From NCBI GenBank assembly GCA_963724645.1, contig CAVRVJ010000013.1, positions 1 to 64,000 of the forward strand: a DNA stretch of 64,000 nucleotides, in the 5' to 3' direction. Below, piece after piece: positions 27,666-38,764 of the stretch. The translations under genes were made by a program, and so were the position numbers. The notes below the pieces were generated by a model. It was given only the letters and a program-made list of their open reading frames with translations. It made no database searches and was not told the DNA's origin. This DNA is from CAVXSP01 sp963724645 (lineage in GTDB: Bacteria > Acidobacteriota > Vicinamibacteria > Vicinamibacterales > SCN-69-37). How positions within the stretch are numbered: position 1 is the first letter of the stretch; each line of letters opens with the position of its first letter.

Positions 27666-30600
27666 TCAGTAGTCGAACCGGACCGTGAACGAGAAGTTGT
27701 ACGGGTTCTGCACGCCGGTGTACTTGCCGGTGTTGGTGTTGGTGTTACCGCCGCCGAAGCCGCCGGTCGCGTTCGCCGACGTGAACGTGTACGACGTGTT
27801 CATGGCGTTGAACTCCACCTGGTTGAACAGGTTGTAGAACTGGAGCTGGAGGCGCACGTTGCCGCCGTGGCCGACCTTGATGGGCAGACGACGTGACAGC
27901 GTGAAGTCCCAGTTCGACCAGCCGGGGTTGCGCAGGAGTCCCCAGGGGGCGTTGCCCATGTTGCCCTTCGCGCCCGCGCCAAGCACGCCCGTCGTCGAGA
28001 AGGGCGTGTTGGTCGGGAGCGCCCGCTGGAAGGCCGCCGGGTTGAAGTGCGCTTGGTCTTCGAACGCCACGCCGGCCACGCCGCCGGTCGGGTCGTACCC
28101 GCTGGTCAGCGCCTGTCCGGGCACAAGTTCGCAGCGCGCGGTGGTGCCGCTCAGCGAGGCGTCGGTGTTCGCGATGCCGCTGACGCCAGAAGAGCCGCAG
28201 CTCGGATTAGCCGCGTCGCCCGTGACGAACGTCGACACGCCCGCCGCTTCCCATCCACCCAAGATGTACTTCAGGACGGGCTTGTTGAGCGTGGGGATCT
28301 GGTAGCTGTAGTTGATGACCGCCACGTGGCGGCGCTCCTGACCCTGGTCCGACGCAATCTGCGGCCCGTAGTAGCGCTGCCTCAGTGCGGCATCGCCGCC
28401 CAACTCTTCCGTCCGGAAGTCCCAGCCGCGCATGCCCATGCCTTTGGCGAGCGTGTAGGACCCACCCATCTGGAGGCCGTGAGCCAAGCGGCGCTGGACG
28501 CTGACCTGCAGCGAGTTGTAGTTCAACCCGACATAGTCAGACGTCACGTAGTTCAGCGCGCCCATGCCTGGGAAATCCCGGCGGATGAAGTTCGCCGAAA
28601 TGGCGTCGTTGTTGAACAGGTTCGCCGGATTGGCGTAGGCGTCAACCGGGATGTTGTTGACCGACTTGCCCTGGTAGTAGTGACGACCCCAGTTGCCGAC
28701 GTACGCGACCTCAACCACGGTGTTGAAGCCGATGTCGCGCTGGACGGCGAAGTTTGCCTGGTAGTGCAGGCTTCCCTGGAAGTCAGACGGCTGAATGTCC
28801 TGTCCGGCCAGGTACTTCGTGGCACCGAGCTCGATCGGGATGCCGGCGTTCTGCGGGGTGACGGCCAAGTTGCCGGCCGCCGAGGCCTCCGTGATCTGCG
28901 GAATCGTCGCGTTGAGAACCTGGCGAGTGACAGAGATCAGCGGGCCGCCGTTGTACGGGTAGTTGCAGCAACTGAAGAAGTTGTAGAAGATCCCCGACGC
29001 GCCGCGGATCGCCGTCTTCCCGTTGCCGAACACGTCCCACGCAAAGCCAACGCGCGGGCCGTAGGCCATGTACTTCAGACTGTCGTACTCCCCAGGCTTC
29101 TTGCCCGGGAGGCCGCCCGTGAACATGCCGTTGGTGATGCTGCCGGTGCCGCCCGCCGACACCGGAACGACGGTGCCCGTGAACGCGCGCGACACGATCT
29201 CGCCGTTGACCGGGTTCTTCGCGAACGTGTTCCCTGAGGAGCAGGCCACGTTGCCCGCGACGCCGGTCGAGCAGTACGGCGTGAAGAGGTACGGGACCTG
29301 GCTTTTCTGGTACAGGTTGGGGTCGAACCCGGAGTTGTAGCCGCGGGATTCGAACATCGACCCGTTGTGCGTAAACCGCACGCCGTAGTCCAGCGTGAAC
29401 CGCGGCGTCATGCGCCAGGTGTCCTGCGCGTACGCTTCGCCGAGCCAGTGCGTGTCGTTACGATCCGAGCGGAAGTCGAGCTCGCCGTACGTGGTGTAGA
29501 TGCCGAGCAGCGCGTTGGCGTAGCCGTTGCTCGTGGTGAGCGGGTTGCTCGTGCTGTCGGCGAAGTTGTAGCTGCCGTTCACCGTGCCGCCGCCCGGCTC
29601 CGTCTTCGCGTTGCGCTCCAGGGAGAAGCCCATCTTGAAGCTGTGACGCCCCTTGACCATCGACAGGTCGTCCGAGAACGTGTAGCGCGGGTTGAAATTC
29701 TGGCGCGGCATCGGGGAGCTGGGACCGCCCGGCCGAAGCAAAGAGCAATTGGTGCAGTTGCCGCCGCTGAAGGTCATATCAGGAAAGTACGGCAACTGAC
29801 CCGACTGGTCGGACCCAAACGTGGACAGCGGGTCCGTGGTCGCATACTTGGCCGGATAGGGCGCGAGCCTCGGCGGATCCGGCAGCGTCTGGTTCAGCAG
29901 CGGGTTGAACGCCCCGCGGAACCACTGCGTGTAGTCGGACGCGGCGAGCGCGCCCGGATGGGACTGGAATCCATAGTGGTCATACGTGTAGCCCGTCGAG
30001 ATCTCGTTGACGACCGTCGGCTTCACGACCCAGGTCAGGGTGCCGCCGAAGAAGTCGCCATTGTAGATGTTGTCGCTCGACCCGACGTGCTGCGTCATCG
30101 CGTTGTAGCTCGTGCTGTCGTCGCGATCTCGCAGATAGCGCCCGCTGAAGCGGACCTTGTTGCTGAGGACCTGGTCGACGCGCAACAGGTAGTTCTTCCG
30201 CGTGTGCAGCGGCAGCGTGTCCGACGCGTCATTGGCGTTGTTGAACTGATCCGCCGCCGGGTTGTGCTGACCGTTGGGCAACGGCAGCAGATTCAGCATC
30301 TGCCGGCCCAGGGGGTTGAAGTACTTCGGGTTGATGATGCCACCAGCCATTGTGGCGCCGCCCTGGCGGCTGACGCCGCTCGGCCGCCCGTGCCGGGCGC
30401 GCAGAAGAAGTCGGTCCACTGCGCAGGATTCGGGTTCTTGAGCGTAATTGGCGTCCGCGTGCCCGAGATGAACTGGCCGTCCCTCGTCCCGGTGGCCTTC
30501 CCGATGAACGTCTGGGAGAAGTCGCCGGCACGCTCGAGCGAGGTCGGCATGTTGACGTAGGCGACCGCCGTCGGCCGGACGTCCTGCGTCTGTTCGGTGG

Positions 30601-31569
30601 ACCCGAAGAAGAATGTCTTCTTGTCGCTCTTGCGGCTGTCCATGACACCCGGGATGACCACCGGGCCGCCGATACTGAAGCCGTAAATGTTCACGGAGAA
30701 GAACGGCTTGGCGTTGCCCTGCTTGAGCCGGAAGAAGTCGTTCTTGTTCATCCAGTCGCGCCGGCCGTTGTACCAGGCCGATCCCTTCAACTGGTTCGTG
30801 CCCGACTTGGTCGTCATGATGACCTGGCCGCCGGCGCCGCGCCCGTTCTCGGCCGCGTAGCCGTTGGTGATGACGTTGACTTCCGCGACCGAGTCGATGT
30901 TCGGCGTGATGTGCGTCGTGCCGTTGCCGCCCTCTTCGCCCGAGGGCACGCCGTCAATCGTCGTGTTCTTGGTCAGCGAGATGCTGCCGTTGATGCTCAG
31001 GTACCGGCCCGAGTTCCACTGCGCGAAGTCGCGGCTCGCCTGGGCGTCAATGACGCCCGGCAGCAGTTTGAGCATGCCGAACACGTCGCGGCCCTTGACC
31101 TGCACCTGCGTCAGCATGTCGCCCGACAGGTTCTTCGTGAGCGCGCTGCTCGACGTCTGCACCGGGGTGACTTCCGCCGTGACGTTGACGGTTTCCGTCC
31201 GGCCGCCGACGCTCAGCGTCAGCTTGCCCAGGTCGCGGGTTTCGCCCGAGAGCAAGGTGAGGCTCGTCGTGAGTTCCTTGAAGCCCTGCATCTCGACTTT
31301 GACCGTGTACTGCCCCGGCGGCACGGTCGGAATACGCCACACGCCGGTGCCATCGCTGACCGCGGTGCGCACCGAAGCATTTGAGGCGTTGGTGATCGTG
31401 ACCGTGGCCCCAGGGACCACGCCGGCGTTATCCACGATGGTTCCGGTCAGAGTGGCCTGACCTTGTTGCGCAAACGCGGAGACCGCGCTTGTCAGTAGGA
31501 TCGACGCATCATCACTGACTGCGCGTATGTATCGCCACGCCGTGGCGCACACACACAAATGCTGGACAT
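27666..31569 (-). CDS. TonB-dependent receptor, Oar-like with carboxypeptidase-regulatory N-domain
   Basis: ATG at 31569 (MSSICVCAP) follows a strong ggaggaagg site; a frameshift near 31505 connects it to the signal core ILLTSAVSAFAQ. Then a CarboxypepD-reg domain (TLTGTIVDNAGVVPGATVTI, PPGQYTVKVEMQGFKEL), plug (VQVKGRDVFGMLKLLPGV, TTIDGVPSGEEGGN, GRGAGGQVIMTTKSGTNQLK) and a long 22-strand-type barrel ending NFSFTVRFDY at 27666 with the terminal aromatic of outer-membrane proteins. A second frameshift lies near 30390. About 1300 residues. Oar-like receptors import large substrates or secrete proteases with TonB energy; the ligand is unknown. Divergent from the receptor at 31740. Confidence 0.9.
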
Positions 31570-31739
31570 ATACCTTCCTCCAGTTCTCTCATGACCCAGG
31601 TCTAGTAGAGAAACGGTCGTGACGATATGCCCGGCAAGGATCGGCGGCCATCCCCTGTCGACAGTATTTTCCGGCCCGAAACTTGGGAAGCGCGATCCAG
31701 GGCCCAAGGCCCCGCGTAGAATGCGCCAACCCAGCCGCC

Positions 31740-34160
31740 ATGATGCGCGCGCGAACCCGTCCCCAGCCGGCGATCGCCCTGATCCTGGTACTGATGCTCG
31801 GTGCCACCCGGACGCCCGGCGCGGCGCAAGCCGGCACCCCCACGGTCGTCGACCAGACCGGCCTGCCTCTGCCGGGCGCTACCGTGCAACTCCTGGATGG
31901 CGATCGGACCGTCGCCACCGTCATGACGCGGGGGGATGGCACGTTTGGCATCGACCCCGCCCTGCGCGGAGACACGCTCCTGGTGTCGCTCGACGGTTTC
32001 GAGCCGGCGCGCATCCGCCGCGCTGACGCAGGCCACATCACGCTCGCCCTCGCGCGCACTTCCGAGGTCACCACCGTGATCGCGCCGGAATTTGCCTCCG
32101 CGCCCCCAACGACGGCGCGGCTCGGACAGGCTCTTTCGTCGAACACGGCCGCGCGGTTGCCGTCATCTCGTCTCCGAGTGAAGGAATCGCTGCCGCTGCT
32201 CCCGTCGGTCATCCGCGGTCCAGACGGCCTCATGCGCGTCGGCGGCGCCCGCGCGTACGACGCGCCGGTGTTTCTCGACGGCTTCAATGTCACTGACCCG
32301 GCCAGCGGTTTGTCGAATCTCAACCTCCCGTTCGAAACCGTGCGCGGGGTCGACGTCCTGAACGATCCCATGGCGGTGACCTACGGCGGCCTGCTCGCCG
32401 GCGTGGTCGAGATGGACAGCAAGCCGGGCGGCGATCGATTCAAGATGGGGGTGCAGGGCGTCATCCCCCGGCCGCGATTTTCGTCGCCCGGCTTCGGGCG
32501 CATCGAAGGAATATTTCCCCGCGTCCATGCGAACGGTTCGGCTGCCGCCGGCCGCCTCAGGTATTCCGCCGCCGCCGAATACGACTACGAGCGGATTGCC
32601 GTGCCGGACGTCACTCAAAGTGGCGGGCCGGACATCGTCGAGGAAAGCACGACCGTCTTCGGACGCCTCGATGCGCAACTGAACGCGCATCACGCCGTGT
32701 CGATCGACGCGCTCGCCTTCCCGAGCCATACGCGGTCATCGGGTCTGAGCCCGCGGCGGGAGGATGATGCGACGCCGGACCTTTTCGGACAGGATCTTTT
32801 TGCCGGCGTCACGTACCGGTACGCGCCGGGCGCGGCGACGTCGTTGACGGTCCAGACTGGTGCGCTCGCGCACGACAGCGCGTTGACGCCGAAATCGCGG
32901 GGCCCCGCGCGGCTCTCACCGGCGGGCTGGCAGGACAACTGGTTCGCGGCCGTCACACGACGAGCGGTCCGCTACACCACGGCTGTGACCTGGGAGCGCG
33001 TCCAGAACCTGGGCCGCGCGACACACCACTTCAGCGTCAAAGCAGACTTCGCCGCTCGCAAATTGCGTGGCACTGTGGACGAGTCGAGGGTGACGGTCTG
33101 GGATGCCACAGGCGGGCGAGTCCGAGACGTCGAGTTTGGCCCGCGGGCGACGTTGGCTGCGCGCGATCGGTCGGCCGCCATCGCCTTCCGCGACCTCTGG
33201 ATTCCGCACGAACGCATTCAAATCGACACGGGCGGCCGGATCGACTACGCCGCCCACGGCGGCTTCGTCCCATCGGCGCGGGTGGGGGCACGACTCGCCC
33301 TGAACCAGGCCGGCACCAGCGTGCTCAAGAGCGGGTATGGCCGCTTTGTCGGGACCCTCCCGCTCCTCGTGCCGGCGTTCACCGGCTACCCGGTACGCGT
33401 CGATCGACGCATCGATCCGGAGACCGGTCAGATTCTCCAAGAGAACCGGCTGATCCCTAGCCTCGGCGAAGTACAGCTGCCGGTCGCCGTGGCCGCCACG
33501 CTCGGATTCGAGCAACGGCTGGCCGAGGGTCTTGACGGACAGGTCACGTTCACCGACCGGCGTGCGAGCCGGCTGGCGACGCTGAACGTCCCCGCTGACG
33601 GCGGCCAGCTGCTGCTTGGGAGCTCAGGGGCGTCGCTCTACCGCGAGGTGCAGGTCTCGGTACGCCGCACGTGGGATCAAGACCAGCAGCTTTTTGTCAG
33701 TTATGTCCGGTCCACGGCGCAAGGTGAGCTGAACGACTTCTCGACGCTGTTTCAATATCTGGACGTCCCCCTGTTGCAACCAGGCGGGATTGCGCGCAGG
33801 TTGAGCGATGCGCCCCATCGAGTTCTGGTGTGGGGCACGTTCAATCTGCCCGGACGCGTCGTGATTTCACCGGTCACGGAGTGGCATTCGGGCTTTCCGT
33901 ACTCCGTGCTGAACGATCGGTACCTCTACGCCGCGGCGCCGCGCACGTCGAGGTTTCCAGCCTTCCTGTCAGCGGATCTCGTGCTCTATAAGACCGTGAC
34001 GGTGCGCCGCCGGACGGCGGACGTGGGGATTCAGGTCTTCAATGCCACGAACCACTGGAACCCTCGCGACGTCTACCCGGTTGTCGGGGCTCCGCAGTTC
34101 GGAGAGTTCGCCAATGGCGTCGGACCAGTCCTGCGCGGCTACATATTGATGAAGTGGTAA
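31740..34160 (+). CDS. TonB-dependent receptor-like outer-membrane protein
   Basis: An intact frame of about 806 residues. ATG at 31740 (or 31743) opens a signal peptide PAIALILVLMLGATRTPGAA. A small carboxypeptidase-regulatory domain follows (VVDQTGLPLPGATVQLLDGD), then a plug-like domain (PLLPSVIRGPDGLMRVGGAR, YDAPVFLDGFNVTDPASGL, YGGLLAGVVEMDSKPGGDRF) and a beta-barrel ending GPVLRGYILMKW. Shorter than its divergent neighbour. The barrel end PRTSRFPAFLSADLVLYKTV, GIQVFNATNHWNPRDVYP is typical of acidobacterial receptors. Ligand not predictable. The 170-bp gap to the divergent receptor must carry both promoters. Confidence 0.85.
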   Translation: MMRARTRPQPAIALILVLMLGATRTPGAAQAGTPTVVDQTGLPLPGATVQLLDGDRTVATVMTRGDGTFGIDPALRGDTLLVSLDGFEPARIRRADAGHITLALARTSEVTTVIAPEFASAPPTTARLGQALSSNTAARLPSSRLRVKESLPLLPSVIRGPDGLMRVGGARAYDAPVFLDGFNVTDPASGLSNLNLPFETVRGVDVLNDPMAVTYGGLLAGVVEMDSKPGGDRFKMGVQGVIPRPRFSSPGFGRIEGIFPRVHANGSAAAGRLRYSAAAEYDYERIAVPDVTQSGGPDIVEESTTVFGRLDAQLNAHHAVSIDALAFPSHTRSSGLSPRREDDATPDLFGQDLFAGVTYRYAPGAATSLTVQTGALAHDSALTPKSRGPARLSPAGWQDNWFAAVTRRAVRYTTAVTWERVQNLGRATHHFSVKADFAARKLRGTVDESRVTVWDATGGRVRDVEFGPRATLAARDRSAAIAFRDLWIPHERIQIDTGGRIDYAAHGGFVPSARVGARLALNQAGTSVLKSGYGRFVGTLPLLVPAFTGYPVRVDRRIDPETGQILQENRLIPSLGEVQLPVAVAATLGFEQRLAEGLDGQVTFTDRRASRLATLNVPADGGQLLLGSSGASLYREVQVSVRRTWDQDQQLFVSYVRSTAQGELNDFSTLFQYLDVPLLQPGGIARRLSDAPHRVLVWGTFNLPGRVVISPVTEWHSGFPYSVLNDRYLYAAAPRTSRFPAFLSADLVLYKTVTVRRRTADVGIQVFNATNHWNPRDVYPVVGAPQFGEFANGVGPVLRGYILMKW

Positions 34161-34351
34161 GGGCGGGAGCGGGGGTGAACCCTCCCCCACTCCCCTCCGC
34201 AAGCAGGCATTTGGCTCTGGAAGGAGCATCGCCTCACGGAGGGTTGCACAATACGCCGATACGTCGGCGCGTAGCCATCCCAGCAAGGCAGGATTTTGCG
34301 CACGGAAAGTGACGAAAAGCGAAATCCGCGAGTTTGGTATTCTGTGACGCC

Positions 34352-34876
34352 ATGGGCCGCCATAGACTGCTGACTCTTCTCATCGCCGCCGCGATTCTCG
34401 TCACGATGCCGACGACGCGGGCGCAGGGTACCGGCCGGCCGGCCAAGGCCCCCGCGGCGCCGCCCGCCGCCGCAGCGACGAAGCTGCCGCCCATCAAGCG
34501 GTTCCCGACGCCCAAGGCGGTGGTTGACGAGCATCTCGACGCCATCAACCATTGCGACTGGGCGCGCCTGATGGCGCAGTACCCCGAAGACGTGGAGTTC
34601 TTTCTACCCGGCGGCAAAGTCGTGAAAGGCCGTCAGGAAGTGGCGGAGCTCTTTCGAGGCTTCGTGAAGCCTGCCAAGGAAGGGGGACTCTGCGGCCTGA
34701 AGTTCACACCCGAACACGTCGTGACGGTGGGAGGGACGATCAGCGTCGCCTGGGTTGGCACGGCGGACTTCATGGTCGAGCCCTATCGCGGCGCCGACGC
34801 CTACATCACCAAGGATGGCCTGATGCAGGCGCAGGTCACGACGTTCGACGGCGCACAGTTGAAGATGAAGAAATGA
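34352..34876 (+). CDS. secreted SnoaL/NTF2-like protein
   Basis: ATG at 34352 begins a signal peptide MGRHRLLTLLIAAAILVTMP ending near TRAQG, followed by a Pro/Ala-rich linker and an NTF2-like fold: VVDEHLDAINHCDWARLMAQ, YPEDVEFFLPGGKVVKGRQE, VAELFRGFVKPAKEGG, VVTVGGTISVAWVGTADFMV. About 174 residues. This fold serves as enzyme (isomerase, cyclase) or binding module; no catalytic set is evident. It stops at 34876, 3 nt from the stop of the convergent slipin gene. Confidence 0.7.
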   Translation: MGRHRLLTLLIAAAILVTMPTTRAQGTGRPAKAPAAPPAAAATKLPPIKRFPTPKAVVDEHLDAINHCDWARLMAQYPEDVEFFLPGGKVVKGRQEVAELFRGFVKPAKEGGLCGLKFTPEHVVTVGGTISVAWVGTADFMVEPYRGADAYITKDGLMQAQVTTFDGAQLKMKK

Positions 34877-34879
34877 CCC

Positions 34880-35710
34880 CTACGCCTTCTTCTCCTGGCC
34901 CGCGGATCGCGCCCACGAACTGACGATATCGATCGGCAGCGGAAACACGACCGTCGTGTTCTTCTCGACGCCGATTTCGGTCAGCGTCTGGAGATACCGC
35001 AACTGGATCGCCGCCGGCTCCGTCTGCAGGATCTTTGCGGCGTCAGCCAGCTTCTGCGACGCTTGAAATTCGCCGTCTGCGTGAATGACTTTCGCGCGCC
35101 GCTCGCGCTCGGCCTCGGCCTGGCGGGCGATGGCGCGCTGCATCGTCTCCGGAATGTCGACCTGTTTGACCTCGACCTTGGTCACCTTGATACCCCATGC
35201 CTCGGTGTCCTGATCGAGGATGATCTGCAGCTTCGCGTTCACCTTGTCGCGCTCCGAGAGAATCTCGTCCAGCTCGAACTGTCCCACCACGCTGCGCAGC
35301 GTCGTCTGCGCGAGCTGTGACGTGGCGTAGAGGTAGTTCTCGATTTCGCGAAGCGCGCGGTTGGCATCGACGACGCGGAAGTAGCAGACGGCGTTCACTT
35401 TGACCGACACGTTGTCGCGCGTGATGATGTCCTGCGGCGGCACGTCCAGCGTCACGACGCGAAGCGGAATTCGGTACAGCGTCTCGATCGGCCAGAAGAC
35501 CAACCGCAGGCCCGCGCCCTTGGCCTCCGGAATCATGCGGCCGAGGCGGAGCACGGCGCCGCGCTCCCACTCCTTGATGATGTAGAGCGAGTTCCAGAAC
35601 CAGATCAGGAACAGCCCGAAGGCAATCACCCACCGAGCGAAACCGAGAACCATGCAGATGTCCATCAGAATGTCTCCGTAGTTCGCTCCGAGCTCCCGCA
35701 GGCTCCACAT
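34880..35710 (-). CDS. SPFH/band 7 protein (slipin), second copy
   Basis: Intact frame of 276 residues. ATG at 35710 (MWSLRELGANYG) starts 6 nt after the NfeD stop. A membrane helix WVIAFGLFLIWFWNSLYII is followed by the SPFH domain: KEWERGAVLRLGRMIPEAKG, LRVVTLDVPPQDIITRDNVS, VKVNAVCYFRVVDANRALRE, ATSQLAQTTLRSVVGQFELD, AWGIKVTKVEVKQVDIPETM, then a coiled coil and the tail QTLTEIGVEKNTTVVFPLP. This is the slipin subfamily paired with long NfeD, distinct from the paraslipin at 7769. It likely forms membrane microdomain scaffolds and may be a partner or substrate of the NfeD protease. Confidence 0.92.
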   Translation of the reverse strand: MWSLRELGANYGDILMDICMVLGFARWVIAFGLFLIWFWNSLYIIKEWERGAVLRLGRMIPEAKGAGLRLVFWPIETLYRIPLRVVTLDVPPQDIITRDNVSVKVNAVCYFRVVDANRALREIENYLYATSQLAQTTLRSVVGQFELDEILSERDKVNAKLQIILDQDTEAWGIKVTKVEVKQVDIPETMQRAIARQAEAERERRAKVIHADGEFQASQKLADAAKILQTEPAAIQLRYLQTLTEIGVEKNTTVVFPLPIDIVSSWARSAGQEKKA

Positions 35711-35716
35711 GAAGCA

Positions 35717-37023
35717 TCAGCCCGTCCGTCCGGACAACGCGAACGCGCGCGCCGGCCGGGATCGTGCCGGGTGGCGGCGGCCCGCCACAACTCGCCGTGC
35801 ACGCGCACCATTCCCCGGGGCGTCCCGCTGCCGATGGGTTCCGTCACTTCGCCGGTCTCGCGGACGAGTTCCTCGAGCGCCGGTCTGCGGCGGCCAGCGG
35901 CGCGATCGGAGCACGAGCCGCATGAGCACGATGCTGAAGCCCGCAAAGGGCAGCGTCGCGCCGGCCGCGACGCCCAGACTGACGCCGGCGCCTGTCAGCG
36001 GCGATCGCACCAGCATCAGCGCTCCGAGCAGCATCGCCGCGATGCCCCCGCTCCGAGCACGCCGTGCGTCGGAAACTTCGCCTCCAGCACGAAAGGGCCA
36101 GCGCCAGCAGAATCAGCAGCACGCCCGTGAGGTTGATGGGCACGAGGTGCATGGCAAACAGCGCGAGCACGAGCGCGATGCCCCCCAGGACTCCCGGCGC
36201 GAACAGGCCGGGATGGGTGAACTCCGTGTACAGGCCCAGCAGGCCGGCGATCAGCAGGATGAAGAAGACGTCGGGCTGGACGATGCGGGAGAGGAATCGC
36301 TGACGCGAGGACATCGTGACGCGCTCGACGGAGGCGTTCCTGATCGCGAGCGCCGTGCGTGCTCCCGTCCAGACGGGTAATCGTCCGACCGTCGAGCTGT
36401 GACAGCAGCAGTTCCCGGGACCCGGCGATCATGGTCGATCAACTTGCCGTCGAGCGCTTCGCTCTCGGTAAAGGCTTTCCCTTCGGTTACGGCGCTTTCC
36501 GCCAGCGCCGTGTTGCGGCCGCGGCGGCCGGCATAGCTGCGCAGGTACGCCGTGGCGTCGTTCAGGATCTTCTTCCGCACCGTCTCGTCGACCTGCACCG
36601 GCATGCCGCCAATCGCCAGCAGCGGCGACGCCGCGCCAGTGTGCGTACCGGGCGCCATGGCGGCGACGTCTGCGGCGAGCAGGATGAAGAACCCGGCGGA
36701 GGCTGCGCGCGAGCCGGATGGGCTGACGTACGCGGCAACCGGCGCACGCGAGTCGATGATGTGCTGGATGATCGCCCGCATGGACGTGTCGAGCCCGCCG
36801 GGCGTATCGATGGTGATCAGAATGAGCGAGGCGCCTGACGCGTTTGCCTGCTCGATGCCGGCGGCGATGTACTCGGCCATGACCGGCTCGATCTCGCCGT
36901 CGATCTGCAGTTCCACGACGCGCGGAACGGGCTCCGGCACCGGAGCGGACGCCTGGAGCGTCCCGCCGGTCGAGGCGGCGGCCAGGAGCAGCGCCGGAAT
37001 CGAGCGCGTCAGAAGGAGTGACG
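35717..37023 (-). CDS. NfeD long form: ClpP-like membrane serine protease
   Basis: Signal LTRSIPALLLAAASTGGT, then the ClpP-class domain: VPRVVELQIDGEIEPVMAEY, SLILITIDTPGGLDTSMRAI, VAAYVSPSGSRAASAGFFIL (catalytic Ser in the SxxSAG region), GTHTGAASPL, GRRGRNTALAESAVTEGKAF with catalytic Lys region. Then helices FFILLIAGLLGLYTEF, GVLGGIALVLALFAM, LVPINLTGVLLILLALAL and GVSLGVAAGATLPFAGFSIV, and a C-terminal OB domain, stop 35717. About 430 residues, usual for NfeD1b/STOPP. No start codon is visible in frame near 37023, and frameshifts occur near 36410, 36050 and 35900. Coupled with the slipin just downstream. Confidence 0.87.
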
Positions 37024-37111
37024 TGGACTGATTGTATCCCCCAGGCGGGCAACTGCGCCCGGCTAGTGCCGTGGCGACCCCGCCCGGCGCCGCGGTCGGA
37101 TGGCGCCCGCT

Positions 37112-38298
37112 TCAGACCGCGTTCAGATGACGCGCCAGGAACGGGATGCCGCGCTTGCCCCAGAAGGAGTGCTCGGCCGGGAAAACTTCGTGCTCGATGC
37201 GGTCCTCCGCGCCGAAGATGGCATAGATGTCGCGAACGTGAGCGAAGCTCTCGACGCTGGCTTTGATCGGGAAGATGTTGTCCTGTTCCCCCGACTCGAC
37301 GAAGAGCGGCCGAGGCGCGATGAGGCCGGCGATGTCGTGCATCTCCGCCCAGTTGAGGATGCCGGGCACGTAGTTGTCGATGCAGTGCGACAGGCTGCCC
37401 ACACTGTCGCGAAACGTGTTCAAGTAGCCGCTGACGAGCGCCGTCTTGATCCGGGGCTCGAGCGCCGTCGCGAACACGGTCACGGTGCCGCCGCCGGAGA
37501 TCCCCATCAGCCCGACGCGATTCGCATCCAGCTCCGGCCGCGTCGCGATGTAGTCGAGCGTGCGCATGACGTCCCACACGCGCCAGCCAATCATGGTCTG
37601 CCCCACCAGCAGCGCGCCGCCAGCGGCTGGCTGACAGGCGTTCGTGCCGAGCCCCTTGCGAATCGTGATCGCATCGCGGCGGGCGCCGAATGCGAGCGGC
37701 TCGATCGCGACTGCCGCCATTCCGGCTTCGACCACTTGCAGCGCAAAATCGTGCTGATAGCCGGACTTATCCGTCCGCTCCTGGCCTTTGTCGTCGATGC
37801 CGACGATGTCATCGACGCCGCGGCCGTGTCCGGGCACGCAGATCATCGCAGGCGCCGGCGTCTGCACGTTGTTCGGGATCAGCACGTACGCCAGCGCGCT
37901 CACGCCCGCCCGGGTATCGAACACGATCTTCTCGCGCCGGTAGCCGGCGAAAGCGCGGGTGTCCAGGACGACCGGGCGCAGCGGCACCCGTGCCGCGGGC
38001 AACCCGCCAAGGAGTTCGATCAGCCTGGCGCGGAGGACCTTTCTGCCACGCCTCCGCCTGCGCTCGCGTCCGCGCCTGAAACCGCAACTGGCGCGGGGAG
38101 GCCTGCGTACAGCTCTCGCGTGTAGGCCACGGGATCGAAGTGTCGTCCTTCGATCGCTGCCGGATCGACGCCCGTCAGAGCCCCCACGTACGCGGCGCGG
38201 GCCGGCGCGCCCTGAGGTCTGCCACGCAGCGGCAGCGCGCGCGCGGCGGCCAGTCCGGCCACGAGTCGTCCGACATCGCGACGGGAAACCTGCTTCAT
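37112..38298 (-). CDS. Tat-exported alpha/beta hydrolase (acetyl xylan esterase/abhydrolase type)
   Basis: ATG at 38298 gives a Tat-type signal MKQVSRRDVGRLVAGLAAA. After a frameshift near 38030 the frame is clean to 37112: FAGYRREKIVFDTRAG, MICVPGHGRGVDDIVGID (oxyanion region), FALQVVEAGMAAVAIEPLAF, VGLMGISGGGTVTVFAT (nucleophile elbow GISGG), RPLFVESGEQDNIFPIK (catalytic Asp region) and HEVFPAEHSFWGK (catalytic His). About 395 residues. The family deacetylates sugars or cleaves other small esters; the exact substrate is open. Monocistronic by spacing: 85 bp to the NfeD gene, 160 bp upstream to the toxin gene. Confidence 0.85.
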
Positions 38299-38457
38299 CG
38301 CCACTCTCCTGAGATCGTGTCCAGGACTATAGCGCAATCGGAAACCGCGCCCACGAATCAGCGCTCGAGGCCCCGATACTGACAGCGACAAGGGGTCAGC
38401 GTTCTGGCTGAGGATGGCCGCTCACGTCGCGGGCAGCAAGGTCCGCCTGCAGATCGC

Positions 38458-38764
38458 TCAAAGGCTCGGTTCACTACCGCGACTGGTGTGCCAGAACGCA
38501 AGGACTTGCAGCGCGTCGCCGACGACTCGGTAGGCACACAAACTACCGAATCCGTGAGAGCGTGACGCGTCGTACGCCAGGCAACGTGACGTCGCGTGCG
38601 CTCATGCCAATCTCGGGTTGCACCCTGAGCAGCTCGAGCATCCGGTGAAGATCTTCAAACACTCCATCGGGAGCCGCAGGTCGGTTAGCTGCCCACCAAG
38701 CGGCGGCAGTTGTGATCTGCGTGCGCGCGTCGTCGATGATCTCGATTCGGAGCGGCGGATTCAC
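38458..38764 (-). CDS. ParE/RelE-family toxin
   Basis: GTG at 38764 overlaps the antitoxin stop as GTGA and gives MNPPLRIEIIDDARTQITTA then AAWWAANRPAAPDGVFEDLH, a ParE-type fold, VRRVTLSRIR and, after a frameshift near 38550, YRVVGDALQVLAFWHTSRGS with stop 38458. About 100 residues. ParE toxins act on gyrase and RelE toxins cut mRNA; the family call does not separate them. Antitoxin is the gene upstream. Confidence 0.82.

Noticed and set aside
28047..30560. Two long plus-strand frames of nearly 400 codons each opposite the TonB receptor
   Set aside because: They are antisense to a clear receptor, have Arg/Val-rich random composition and no recognisable domain.
34160..34200. Stem-loop after the second TonB receptor (gggagcggggg against ctcccccactccc) as a terminator
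   Set aside because: The stem is imperfect and no T-run follows on either strand.
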